Shown here: positions 45,036 to 53,463 of the stretch, piece by piece | How positions within the stretch are numbered: the first letter of the stretch is position 1 | Layout of the letters: each line of letters begins with the position of its first letter | Assembly (NCBI RefSeq): GCF_000971055.1 | Contig: NZ_LARW01000075.1 | Location: forward strand, 1 to 64,000 | DNA: 64,000 nucleotides | Source of the DNA: Sphingomonas sp. SRS2 | GTDB taxonomy: Bacteria; Pseudomonadota; Alphaproteobacteria; Sphingomonadales; Sphingomonadaceae | Direction of reading: 5' to 3' | The notes under the pieces: generated by a model | Seen by the model: the letters and a program-made list of their open reading frames with translations, nothing else | What the model was told of the DNA's origin: nothing | Databases searched by the model: none | Translations under genes and position numbers: made by a program

Positions 45036-47288
45036 CTAGCCCCCGAAACGATTGTCGCGCGGGAAGCCGACCGGCGGCATCCGGCCCGCCGCGCCGCGCG
45101 CCGCGCGCCACGGAGTCAGATCGGTCTCGGTACGGGTACGGCCGCTGTCGCCGCCCATCGTCCAGCTTAGACCGTCGTCCAGCCGGAAGCTGATGACGTC
45201 CGACAGTCCGCCATCCTTGTAGCGCTGAATGGTGACACCCTGCCCGCGTGACATGCGCGGCAACTCGCTCAGCGGGAAGATCACCATCTTGCGGTTATCG
45301 CCGATGGCCGCGACATAATCGTCCGCAGTCGAAACCGGATGGATCACCTTGAGTCGTCCGCCCTCGCGCAGGTTCACCACCTGCTTGCCCTTGCGGGTCT
45401 CGGCGGTCACTTCGCCCATGTCGACGACGAAACCCTTGCCCTCGGCCGAGGCCAGCAGCAGCTCGTTACCGGCCTTCGCGACCAGCAGCGCGGCGACGCG
45501 CGCATCGGCATCGATGTCGGCGAACAGCCGCACCGGTTCGCCAAATCCGCGCCCGCCGGGCAGCTTATCGGCGGGCAGCGTGTAGAAGCGCCCCTGATCG
45601 GTCGCGAGCAGGATGCGATCGGTGGTCTGTGCGCGGATCGCATAGGACGGACCATCGCCCTCCTTGAACTTCACCGCGGCGATCGCGGCGTCGTCGACAT
45701 GGCCCTTCATGGCGCGGATCCAACCCCGTTGCGACAGGATCACCGTCACCGGCTCGCGCTCGATCATGGCCTCCAGCGGGATCTCCCGCGCCGGTCCGGC
45801 TTCGGACAGCGTGGTTCGCCGCGCGCCAAGCTTCGTCTCTGGCCCATAGCGGTCGCGCAGCGCGGTGAGGTCACGCTTCATCCGGGTGCGCTGACGCGCC
45901 GGGCTCTCGATCAATGCTTCCAGGCCCTTGCCCTCGGCATCGAGCGTGTCCCGCTCCTTCTTGATCTCATACTCTTCGAGACGGCGCAGGCTGCGCAGGC
46001 GCATGTTGAGGATCGCCTCGGCCTGGCGGTCGGTCAGGCCGAATTCGGCGATCATCACCGGCTTGGGCTCATCCTCTTCGCGGATGATCTGGATCACCCG
46101 GTCGAGGTTGAGATAGGTGATCAGATAGCCATCGAGCAATTCGATGCGATCGGCGATCTTGGCGAGCCGATGCTGCGAGCGCCGGATCAGCACCTCGAAC
46201 TGATGCTTCAGCCAGGCCGACAGCACGTCCTTGAGGCTCATCACGCCGGGGGTCCGGCTGGCGTCGAGGACGTTCATATTGAGCGGCACGCGAGTTTCGA
46301 GGTCGGTCAGCCGGTACAGGCTCTCGGTCAGCGTGTCGGGATCGACGGTGCGGCTGCGCGGCTCAAGGACGATCCGGATGTCTTCGTCGCTCTCGTCGCG
46401 AACGTCGGCAAGGATCGGCAACTTCTTGTCGTTGATGAGCTCCGCGATCTGCTCGATCAGCTTGGATTTCTGAACCTGGAAGGGGATGTGGCTGACGATG
46501 AGGTGCCACCCGCCCCCCTTCTCGTCGACCTTCTCGATCAGTGCGCGGACGCGAAAGGCGCCCCGCCCGGTCGCATAGGCCTCGGCGATCAGCGCCCGAT
46601 TGTCGACGAGCACGCCACCGGTCGGGAAATCTGGCCCCTGCACGAACTGCATCAGCTCGGCGGTGTCGGCCTCGGGCTTGTCGATCAGCAGCACCGCCGC
46701 GTCGATCAGCTCGGCGACATTGTGCGGCGGGATCGATGTCGCCATGCCGACGGCGATGCCGCTAGCGCCATTGGCGAGCAGATTGGGGAACAGGCCGGGG
46801 AATATTTCCGGCTCTTCTTCCTCGCCATTATAGGTCGGACGAAAATCGACCGTGCCTTCATCGAGCCCGGCCATCAATTCACCGGCGGCGGCGGTTAGGC
46901 GGGCTTCGGTATAGCGCATCGCCGCGGCGTTATCGCCGTCGATATTGCCGAAATTGCCCTGCCCGTCGACGAGCGGATAGCGCAGCGAAAAAGTCTGCGC
47001 GAGGCGAACCATCGCGTCATAAACCGACTGATCGCCATGCGGATGATATTTGCCGATGACGTCGCCGACGACCCGCGCGCATTTCTTATAGCCCGACGCG
47101 GGATCGAGCCTCAGCAACCGCATCGCCCAAAGCAACCGGCGGTGAACGGGTTTCAGGCCGTCGCGGACATCGGGTAGCGAGCGCGCCGTGATCGTCGACA
47201 GCGCATAGACCAGATAACGGTCGGAAAGCGCGCTATCGAAAGGGGTGTTGCGGATGCTGTCGTCGGGCAGCTCGGCGATATCGGTCAT
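45036..47288 (-). CDS. parC: DNA topoisomerase IV subunit A
   Basis: This 750-residue subunit breaks and rejoins DNA to decatenate chromosomes. The breakage-reunion domain begins near residue 20 with [29 protein letters not shown]. The catalytic Tyr is Tyr126 in [11 protein letters not shown]. The quinolone-determining region [14 protein letters not shown] has Gln87 and Asp91 where E. coli ParC has Ser80 and Glu84. The C-terminal domain has degenerate beta-pinwheel repeats and lacks the gyrase GyrA box QRRGGKG, which supports ParC over GyrA. It stands alone; parE is elsewhere. Confidence 0.96.
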   Translation of the reverse strand: MTDIAELPDDSIRNTPFDSALSDRYLVYALSTITARSLPDVRDGLKPVHRRLLWAMRLLRLDPASGYKKCARVVGDVIGKYHPHGDQSVYDAMVRLAQTFSLRYPLVDGQGNFGNIDGDNAAAMRYTEARLTAAAGELMAGLDEGTVDFRPTYNGEEEEPEIFPGLFPNLLANGASGIAVGMATSIPPHNVAELIDAAVLLIDKPEADTAELMQFVQGPDFPTGGVLVDNRALIAEAYATGRGAFRVRALIEKVDEKGGGWHLIVSHIPFQVQKSKLIEQIAELINDKKLPILADVRDESDEDIRIVLEPRSRTVDPDTLTESLYRLTDLETRVPLNMNVLDASRTPGVMSLKDVLSAWLKHQFEVLIRRSQHRLAKIADRIELLDGYLITYLNLDRVIQIIREEDEPKPVMIAEFGLTDRQAEAILNMRLRSLRRLEEYEIKKERDTLDAEGKGLEALIESPARQRTRMKRDLTALRDRYGPETKLGARRTTLSEAGPAREIPLEAMIEREPVTVILSQRGWIRAMKGHVDDAAIAAVKFKEGDGPSYAIRAQTTDRILLATDQGRFYTLPADKLPGGRGFGEPVRLFADIDADARVAALLVAKAGNELLLASAEGKGFVVDMGEVTAETRKGKQVVNLREGGRLKVIHPVSTADDYVAAIGDNRKMVIFPLSELPRMSRGQGVTIQRYKDGGLSDVISFRLDDGLSWTMGGDSGRTRTETDLTPWRAARGAAGRMPPVGFPRDNRFGG

Positions 47289-47338
47289 GGCCCGACCCTA
47301 GCTGGGAACGCAGGCGCTTCCAAGTTCCTCGCTCGGGC

Positions 47339-48226
47339 TCACTCGTCCGCGGCAACCTCGGCCATCAGCCATTCGCGAAACGCCTTCACCTTGGCGCTAT
47401 TGAAGCGATGTTCGGGGCAGACCAGCCAGAAGTCGCTGCCGCTGCCGACATGCGGGAAGAGCCGGACGAGACGGCCGGTCGCCAGTTCGAAGCGCCAGAA
47501 ACGCGGGGTCAGCATCGCCAGTCCATCGCCGGCAATCGCCGCCATTCCCTCGATCACCTGCGAGTCGACGTGGAGCGAGTAGCGGGCGAAATCCTCCCGG
47601 ACGGTCACGCCAACCTGATCGAACCATGCCCGCCACCAGACATCGTCGGAGTTCAGCCGAAGCACCTCAAGCAATTGGGAAGGCTCGTCGAAAGGCCCCA
47701 CCCGTTCCAGATAGGCAGGGCTGCACATCGGCGTGAAATCGGCGGGAAACATCTTCACCGCGCGCAGCCCGGGCCAATCGCCCTGACCTATGCGGATCGC
47801 GACGTCGACGCCATCATGGCCGAAATCCGCCAGGTCTCCCGTCGCGAGCAGACGGATGGCGATATCGGGCCGCGTCATCTGGAACTTGGCCAGGCGCGGC
47901 CCCAGCCAGCTTGCCGCGATACCCGGCGCCGCGCTTATCGTCAGCACGCCGCTCTCAACCTCGCGCACCTTGCCGAACGCCTCGTCGAGCATGTCGAACG
48001 CCGTCGAGATCTGCGGCGCCAGCCGCTGCCCCGCCGGGCTCAGCGACACCCGCCGTCCCGATCGCACGAACAGGCTGGTGCCCAACCGATCCTCGATCAT
48101 CCTGACCTGATAGCTGACCGCCGCCTGGGTCATCGCCAGCTCTTCCGCGGCGCGGGTGAAGTTCAGGTGGCGGGCCGCCGCCTCGAACACCCGGACCGCA
48201 CTCAGCGGGGGAATCTGTCGCGCCAT
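47339..48226 (-). CDS. LysR family transcriptional regulator (GcvA-like subgroup)
   Basis: This 295-residue regulator has the winged helix at residues 5-65 (PPLSAVRVFEAAARHLNFTRAAEELAMTQAAVSYQVR) and a substrate-binding domain beginning near residue 92. The text RLLATGDLADFGHDGVDVAIRIGQGDWPGL is characteristic of the GcvA-like subgroup. It is divergent from two tiny ORFs with a palindrome in the shared intergenic region, the classic LysR arrangement. The effector is unknown. Confidence 0.93.
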   Translation of the reverse strand: MARQIPPLSAVRVFEAAARHLNFTRAAEELAMTQAAVSYQVRMIEDRLGTSLFVRSGRRVSLSPAGQRLAPQISTAFDMLDEAFGKVREVESGVLTISAAPGIAASWLGPRLAKFQMTRPDIAIRLLATGDLADFGHDGVDVAIRIGQGDWPGLRAVKMFPADFTPMCSPAYLERVGPFDEPSQLLEVLRLNSDDVWWRAWFDQVGVTVREDFARYSLHVDSQVIEGMAAIAGDGLAMLTPRFWRFELATGRLVRLFPHVGSGSDFWLVCPEHRFNSAKVKAFREWLMAEVAADE

Positions 48227-48295
48227 ATCGATAAACTCACCTTATCTATGACAATCGATAACCGATTGGCGTGAAGGAAGGAATGTCCATATTTA
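48227..48295. promoter_or_regulatory. LysR operator candidates and divergent promoter
   Basis: The intergenic stretch contains direct repeats ATCGATAA at 48227-48234 and 48254-48261 and a perfect inverted repeat CAATCG-N5-CGATTG at 48252-48268. The latter overlaps a plus-strand promoter: TTGGCG (48266-48271), 18 bases, TATTTA (48290-48295). Such a palindrome over a -35 box beside a LysR gene is a likely operator. Confidence 0.5.
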
Positions 48296-48323
48296 AAAGG
48301 TCTTCGAGACCATGGAGATGACA

Positions 48324-48485
48324 ATGCAACAGATAAAGACATATGATCATTCCGGCAACGCTCACAGCCGCTTTGAAGCTATCCGCCAGCGAGTCGCAAC
48401 CGGTATCAAATGGTGGGCCGAGCATCAGGCATGGCCGGCGACCGACGAGATCCGGATCGAGCGCCACCGTTCGACCTGCGGCTAA
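48324..48485 (+). CDS. Small ORF of unknown function, divergent from LysR
   Basis: This 53-residue ORF starts at ATG 48324 with GGAG six bases upstream and a promoter candidate 28 bases further up. The sequence begins MQQIKTYDHSGNAHSRFEAI and contains TGIKWWAEHQAWP and IRIERHRSTCG; it is hydrophilic with three Trp and no membrane segment. I do not recognise a family. The stop overlaps the start of the next small ORF (TAATG), so the pair is probably co-translated. Codon use is like its neighbours, but the length gives little statistical weight. Confidence 0.5.
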   Translation: MQQIKTYDHSGNAHSRFEAIRQRVATGIKWWAEHQAWPATDEIRIERHRSTCG

Positions 48486-48649
48486 TGATGCCGGTGGCAC
48501 GATCTCGAACAGGCGCTGCCGGAAATCTTCCGCTCGCGGCCTGCGCCGGTCTGGCCTTCGGCCTCGCCTGCCTGGCCGCGGCGCTTGGTCTCACGCACGG
48601 CGATTGCAGTCGGGGAGCGGCATCGCGCGACTGCCTCACCCGGCTCTGA
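48485..48649 (+). CDS. Small membrane-protein ORF, coupled to the preceding ORF
   Basis: This 54-residue ORF starts at the ATG overlapping the previous stop (TAATG). It has a basic N-terminus (MMPVARSRTGAAGN) and one hydrophobic helix (LPLAACAGLAFGLACLAAAL). A short tail with two cysteines (GDCSRGAASRDCLTRL) follows and would be periplasmic if the positive-inside rule holds. No family is recognised. Position and coupling suggest one two-gene unit under the divergent LysR regulator. Confidence 0.45.
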   Translation: MMPVARSRTGAAGNLPLAACAGLAFGLACLAAALGLTHGDCSRGAASRDCLTRL

Positions 48650-48725
48650 TCACGTCCGCAGGGGGGTGACGAACGCGGCATAAGGCGGCATGCTTTGTCC
48701 ATAATCACAACGGACTAATCCGCCG

Positions 48726-50645
48726 ATGCGTTATATTCCCCTGCTTGCCCTGGCCGCGCTGGCCAGCCCCTTCCCTGCCCTCGCGATCGACCATAGCCGC
48801 CCGCAGCCGCTGCCTGTCGAGCGACTGGTGCCTGCCGCGCGCGACATTCCCTATCCCGGGACGATCGGCCTCGCCGTCGATGCGACCGATGTCGCTCGCG
48901 GTATTTTCCGCGTGAAACAGCAGATACCGGTCGCGGCCGCCGGCAGTCTGTACCTGCTCTACCCGCAATGGCTCCCCGGCAGTCACGCGCCGCGCGGCCC
49001 GATCGACGACGTCGCGAACCTCGCTATTACGGCCAACGGACGGACACTCTCCTGGCGGCGCGATCCGGTCGATGTCTATGCGATCCATGTCGACGTGCCC
49101 GAAGGGATCCCCGCGATCGATCTGGCGTTCGACTATGTCTCACCAGTCTCCGCGTCGCAGGGCCGCGTGGTGATGACCCGTGAGATGCTCAGCCTGCAAT
49201 GGAACCTGACCGCCTTCTATCCGGCCGGCTATTTCACCCGCAGGATCATGGTCGCCCCCAGCGTCACCCTGCCCACCGGCTGGGGCTATGGCACCGCACT
49301 CGATCCCTCGCCAGGCAAGGGGCCCGGCACGCTCACATTCCGCCCGGTGGACTTCGAGACGCTGGTCGACAGCCCGATGCTTGCCGGCCGCCATTTCCGG
49401 CAGTTCCAGTTGAGCCCCAAGGTGCGTCTCAACATCGCCGCCGACCGGCCCGAGGAACTGGCGGCGACCGATTCCCAGCTGCTCGCGCATCGCCGCCTCG
49501 TCGAACAGGGCGTAAAGCTGTTCGGCGGCGAACATTATGATCGTTACGAATTCCTGCTGTCGATCAGCGACCGGCTGGGCGGCATCGGCCTGGAACATCA
49601 GCGGTCGAGCGAAAATGGCGTCGCAAGCGGCTATTTCATCCATTGGGACGAGCAAACCGCGCGTCACAACCTGTTGCCGCACGAATATACCCATAGTTGG
49701 AACGGCAAATATCGGCGCGGAGCGGACCTCTATACCCCCGATTTCAGCGTACCGATGCGCAATTCGCTGCTGTGGGTCTATGAAGGACAGACCCAGTTTT
49801 GGGGCTATGTGCTGCAGGCACGCTCCGGCCTCGTTTCGACCGAGGATACGCTTGCCAATCTGGCGATGATCGCGGCGACGCTCGACACCCGCCCAGGACG
49901 GCAATGGCGGCCCCTGATCGACACCACCAACGATCCGATCATCGCCGCGCGCCGCCCCCAGCCGTGGACCAGCCTCCAGCGCTCGGAGGATTATTACAAT
50001 GAAGGCCTGCTCATCTGGCTCGACACCGACATGAAGCTACGCGAACTGACGGGCCGAAAGCGCTCGCTCGATGACTTCGCAGGCGCCTTCTTCGGCGTAC
50101 GCGACGGCGACTGGGGCATATTGACCTACAGCTTCGACGACGTCGTCCGCACGCTTCAGGGCATAGCGCCCTATGACTGGGCGACGTTCCTGCGCAACCG
50201 CGTCGATCGCCCCCGGCCCCGCGCGCCGCTCGACTGGCTCGCAAAGGGCGGCTACCGGCTCGTCTATACCAGTCAGCCGACCTCGTTCTGGCGCACCGAG
50301 GAGCGCCGCCGCAAGCAGGCCGATTTCAGCTTTTCGCTCGGCATCGTGATCGACAGCGGCGACCGCAGCATCGATCAGGTGATCTGGGACAGTCCGGCGT
50401 TCGAGGCGGCGCTGACCAACAACGACATCCTCGTCGCGATCGATGGCGAAACTTTCGAGCTCGGCAGGCTTGCCGAGCGGATCACGAGCGCGGTGACGAC
50501 GCGCAAGCCCATCGAACTGCTCGTCCGCCGGGGCGATCAGTATCGCACGGTGATGATCCCCTATTATGGGGGCAACCGCTATCCACGGCTCGAACGGAGC
50601 ACCGGCGCGCCGGGGTGGCTAGACCAGCTGCTGCGGCCGCGCTGA
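48726..50645 (+). CDS. M61 family metallopeptidase (glycyl aminopeptidase-like) with PDZ domain
   Basis: This 639-residue exported peptidase has a signal peptide (YIPLLALAALASPFPALA). The N-terminal beta domain runs to about residue 290, followed by the catalytic domain with the zinc motif HEYTHSWNGK (about residue 322) and Glu in LLWVYEGQTQFWG. It ends in a PDZ domain (about 535-625). The family removes N-terminal Gly and Ala from peptides; the Sphingomonas enzyme is the type member. It is convergent with fpr. Confidence 0.94.
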   Translation: MRYIPLLALAALASPFPALAIDHSRPQPLPVERLVPAARDIPYPGTIGLAVDATDVARGIFRVKQQIPVAAAGSLYLLYPQWLPGSHAPRGPIDDVANLAITANGRTLSWRRDPVDVYAIHVDVPEGIPAIDLAFDYVSPVSASQGRVVMTREMLSLQWNLTAFYPAGYFTRRIMVAPSVTLPTGWGYGTALDPSPGKGPGTLTFRPVDFETLVDSPMLAGRHFRQFQLSPKVRLNIAADRPEELAATDSQLLAHRRLVEQGVKLFGGEHYDRYEFLLSISDRLGGIGLEHQRSSENGVASGYFIHWDEQTARHNLLPHEYTHSWNGKYRRGADLYTPDFSVPMRNSLLWVYEGQTQFWGYVLQARSGLVSTEDTLANLAMIAATLDTRPGRQWRPLIDTTNDPIIAARRPQPWTSLQRSEDYYNEGLLIWLDTDMKLRELTGRKRSLDDFAGAFFGVRDGDWGILTYSFDDVVRTLQGIAPYDWATFLRNRVDRPRPRAPLDWLAKGGYRLVYTSQPTSFWRTEERRRKQADFSFSLGIVIDSGDRSIDQVIWDSPAFEAALTNNDILVAIDGETFELGRLAERITSAVTTRKPIELLVRRGDQYRTVMIPYYGGNRYPRLERSTGAPGWLDQLLRPR

Positions 50646-50651
50646 GCGGCC

Positions 50652-51461
50652 TCAGCCGACGAAGGCCTTCTCGATCACGAAGTCGGCGGGCTTGGCGTTC
50701 GAGCCCTCCTCGAAGCCGAGCCGCTCGAGAATCGCCGAGCAGTCGCGGATCATGTCCATGCTGCCGCACATCATCACCCGGTCGGTCGCCGGGTCGAGCT
50801 TCGGCTCGCCATCGACCCCGGCGAACAGCCCGCCACTCTCCATCATCGTGGTGATGCGATCGGCGCGCTCGAACGGTTCGCGGGTGACGGTCGGGATATA
50901 GCGGAACTTGGCGGCGGCTTCTTCCTCGACCAGCGGATCGCCGGCCAGCTTGCTTTCCAGCAGGTCGCGAAAGGCGAGGTCGCTCACCCGGCGGACACTG
51001 TGGACGATGACGACCTGCTCATAGCGTTCGTAGATGTCGGGATCGCGCATCACCGACAGGAAGGGCGCGAGGCCGGTGCCGGTGGACAGCAGGAACAGCC
51101 GCTTGCCAGGAGTCAGCGCGTCGGCAACCAGCGTGCCGGTGGTCTTGCGGGCGAGGTAGATCTCATCGCCGGGAATGATGTGGCGCAACCGCGAGGTCAG
51201 CGGGCCGTCCTGTACCGCGATCGACAGGAACTCGATCTCGTCCGAATAGGATGGGCTGGCGATCGAATAGGCGCGCAGCAAGGGCCGTGCATCGGTCGGC
51301 AGGCCGATCATCACGAACTCGCCCGAGCGGAAGCGCATCGAGGCGGGACGATCCACCGCGAAGCTGAACAGATGATCGTTCCAATGCTTCACCCAGAGAA
51401 CCGTCTGGGTGTTGAAGGCATCGTTCGGCGCGATCTTTACCGCTTCCGTCCGGCTGCTCAT
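50652..51461 (-). CDS. fpr: Ferredoxin-NADP+ reductase
   Basis: This 269-residue flavoenzyme transfers electrons between NADPH and ferredoxin or flavodoxin. The FAD-binding domain shows RPLLRAYSIASPSYSDEIEFLSI (RxYS motif). The NADP domain has LFLLSTGTGLAPFLSVMRD and MMCGSMDMIRDC, and the C-terminus ends FVIEKAFVG, typical of bacterial subclass I Fpr with C-terminal extension. Oxidative-stress control is usual for the family but not shown here. It ends six bases from the M61 gene. Confidence 0.95.
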   Translation of the reverse strand: MSSRTEAVKIAPNDAFNTQTVLWVKHWNDHLFSFAVDRPASMRFRSGEFVMIGLPTDARPLLRAYSIASPSYSDEIEFLSIAVQDGPLTSRLRHIIPGDEIYLARKTTGTLVADALTPGKRLFLLSTGTGLAPFLSVMRDPDIYERYEQVVIVHSVRRVSDLAFRDLLESKLAGDPLVEEEAAAKFRYIPTVTREPFERADRITTMMESGGLFAGVDGEPKLDPATDRVMMCGSMDMIRDCSAILERLGFEEGSNAKPADFVIEKAFVG

Positions 51462-51641
51462 TGTTCCGCTTCCTTCTCAAAAACCAGAGGCGCAAGGCCG
51501 ATATCGGCGCTCCCATAAAGCGCCAGGACGGCCCACGCCACATCGGAATCTTTTGGAAGCGTGACAGCTAAGCTTCATCGGTTCCCGAAGAGGCAACCCC
51601 GCCCGCTCCCCGGAGATGGAACGGACGGGGCGCGAACCGCC

Positions 51642-52316
51642 CTACGGACGGAACAGGGAAGATGAGACGCCCGAGCGCGCGCTGACGGCGCCGAGCGCGA
51701 ATTTGTCGATACCGGCGATCGCCGGTGCATGCCCGGGTTCGACAAGCTCGATGAAGCGATCGAGAAGCTCCTCGCCCTCCGGCCACCAGCCAAGGCCGTC
51801 GCGCGGGCCGAAATGTCCCCATTCGCCAAATCGGGCGAAGCCGGCGCCCCATTGCCGCGCGAGGCTGAACGCACGATCGGGCGACACCAGGGCGTCGTCG
51901 TCGCTGGCAACGACCAGCGCCGGAAAGGAAAAGATCGTCGCCGGCAGGGGTGCGAAGTCCTGAAGCCTCGCGTCGCCGCGCTCGGCGACGGGATCGCTCG
52001 GTCCGATCAGCAGCGCGCCGGCCACTGCGACCTCGCTCTCGCTGCTCATCAGCCCGGCCCAGGCGGCGATCGTCAGCGCGCCGAGGCCATGGCCGACGAG
52101 GATGAGCGGCGCATCAATCCCCCGCATCGCATGTTCCAGGCGGGAGACGCAGTTATTGCGATCGGGGGTGCGGACATGGCCGAGATCCACCGCCCGGCAG
52201 TCGATCCGGGTCGCAATCCAATGATCCTGCCAATAGCTCAGACCCTCGCAATCGAGGTCGGGCAGCAGCAGCGCCACCGGCGCCGCGGACGGGTGCTCGA
52301 AACGGGACGTCGCCAT
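51642..52316 (-). CDS. RBBP9/YdeN-like alpha/beta hydrolase lacking the nucleophilic Ser
   Basis: This 224-residue protein resembles the RBBP9/YdeN serine-hydrolase family. VALLLPDLDCEGLSYWQDHW at the N-terminus, ASDDDALVSPDRA (acid residue) and EWGHFGPRDGLGWW (His) are all normal. The nucleophile elbow reads ILVGHGLGALTIAAWAG, so the expected Ser of GxSxG is Gly. Hydrolase activity by the usual mechanism is therefore unlikely unless another residue substitutes. The start is ATG 52316, with GGAACG-like purines upstream. It stands alone. Confidence 0.8.
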   Translation of the reverse strand: MATSRFEHPSAAPVALLLPDLDCEGLSYWQDHWIATRIDCRAVDLGHVRTPDRNNCVSRLEHAMRGIDAPLILVGHGLGALTIAAWAGLMSSESEVAVAGALLIGPSDPVAERGDARLQDFAPLPATIFSFPALVVASDDDALVSPDRAFSLARQWGAGFARFGEWGHFGPRDGLGWWPEGEELLDRFIELVEPGHAPAIAGIDKFALGAVSARSGVSSSLFRP

Positions 52317-52401
52317 GCTTCGTTCCTCTCCGACTCGGGTGACGGTGCACCCTGCCTTCGGGATCGGAGACTATCTCTAGCGTAGTGGTTGTAAATACCG
52401 C

Positions 52402-52430
52402 TGCGGCAAAATGCGGCAAGATTGCGGCAA
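52402..52430 (+). repeat. Three short direct repeats TGCGGCAA
   Basis: TGCGGCAA occurs at 52402, 52412 and 52423, about one helical turn apart, in the gap between purC and the start of the alpha/beta hydrolase gene. The spacing could suit a regulatory protein binding one DNA face upstream of the hydrolase gene. No regulator is suggested by the sequence itself. Confidence 0.35.
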
Positions 52431-52482
52431 AGCGGAAGCGATTGAGACAGGCTCTCAACCGCGTCCGCCTAAGTCACTGCAA

Positions 52483-53259
52483 TTACTTGCCGCGATTCTT
52501 GCGGTGGGTTTCCAGGTCGAGGATCATGTTGTCGCCGTCGGGCATCAGGCCGAGACGCCGGGCGATCTCCTGATAGGCTTCAACCTCGCCGCCCAGATCC
52601 TGGCGGAACCGGTCCTTGTCGAGCTTCTCGCCCGTGGTCATGTCCCACAGCCGGCAGCCGTCGGGGCTGATCTCGTCAGCGAGGATCACGCGGCTGAAAT
52701 CATTGTCCCAAAACCGGCCGAATTCGAGCTTGAAATCGACCAGGCGGATGCCGATCCCGGCGAACAGACCGCACATGAAGTCGTTCACGCGGATCGCCAT
52801 GTCGGAAATGTCGTGCATCTCCTCCTGGCTCGCCCAGCCGAAACAGGCGATATGCTCGTCGGCGATCATCGGATCGCCGAGCGCGTCGTCCTTGTAATAA
52901 TATTCGATGATCGTGCGGGGGAGCTGCGTCCCCTCCTCGATCCCCAGCCGCTTGACGATCGAGCCCGCCGCGACGTTGCGCACCACGACCTCGATCGGGA
53001 TGATCTCGACCTGACGGATCAGCTGCTCGCGCATGTTAAGACGGCGGATGAAGTGGGTGGGCACGCCTATGGTGCCGAGCAGCGTGAAGATATGCTCGGA
53101 TATGCGATTGTTGAGAACGCCCTTGCCGTTGATCGTGCCCTTCTTCTGGGCATTGAAGGCGGTCGCGTCATCCTTGAAATACTGGATGAGCGTTCCAGGC
53201 TCGGGACCCTCATAGAGAATCTTGGCCTTGCCTTCATAGATTTGGCGACGGCGGGTCAT
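52483..53259 (-). CDS. purC: Phosphoribosylaminoimidazole-succinocarboxamide synthase
   Basis: This 258-residue SAICAR synthetase joins aspartate to CAIR in purine synthesis. N-terminal [69 protein letters not shown], and [12 protein letters not shown] are the family signatures. ATG 53259 gives the usual [13 protein letters not shown] start; a 23-codon extension is rejected. It is divergent from kup, with 204 bases between. Confidence 0.97.
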   Translation of the reverse strand: MTRRRQIYEGKAKILYEGPEPGTLIQYFKDDATAFNAQKKGTINGKGVLNNRISEHIFTLLGTIGVPTHFIRRLNMREQLIRQVEIIPIEVVVRNVAAGSIVKRLGIEEGTQLPRTIIEYYYKDDALGDPMIADEHIACFGWASQEEMHDISDMAIRVNDFMCGLFAGIGIRLVDFKLEFGRFWDNDFSRVILADEISPDGCRLWDMTTGEKLDKDRFRQDLGGEVEAYQEIARRLGLMPDGDNMILDLETHRKNRGK

Positions 53260-53463
53260 ATTGGTCGGGCCTCCGGGGGCTCGGGAAACAGAGAAGCCCC
53301 GGAGACAACGTCGATTCGGACGCGCCACCGGGGCAGTTCGAGATCGCCTTTACAGCGATTGATCTATCCACGCAAACAATGCCGCATCGCAACAACATTT
53401 CGCGTGCATTCTATTCGGGACAGGCCTAACCCGCCCGCCGATTCGCCGATGAGGACCTGCTAG

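Noticed and set aside
45339-46898. 519-codon ORF on the plus strand opposite parC
   Set aside because: It is a GC-rich antisense shadow of a well-supported parC; its sequence is low in recognisable motifs and full of Arg/Gln/Asp runs typical of reverse-frame translation.
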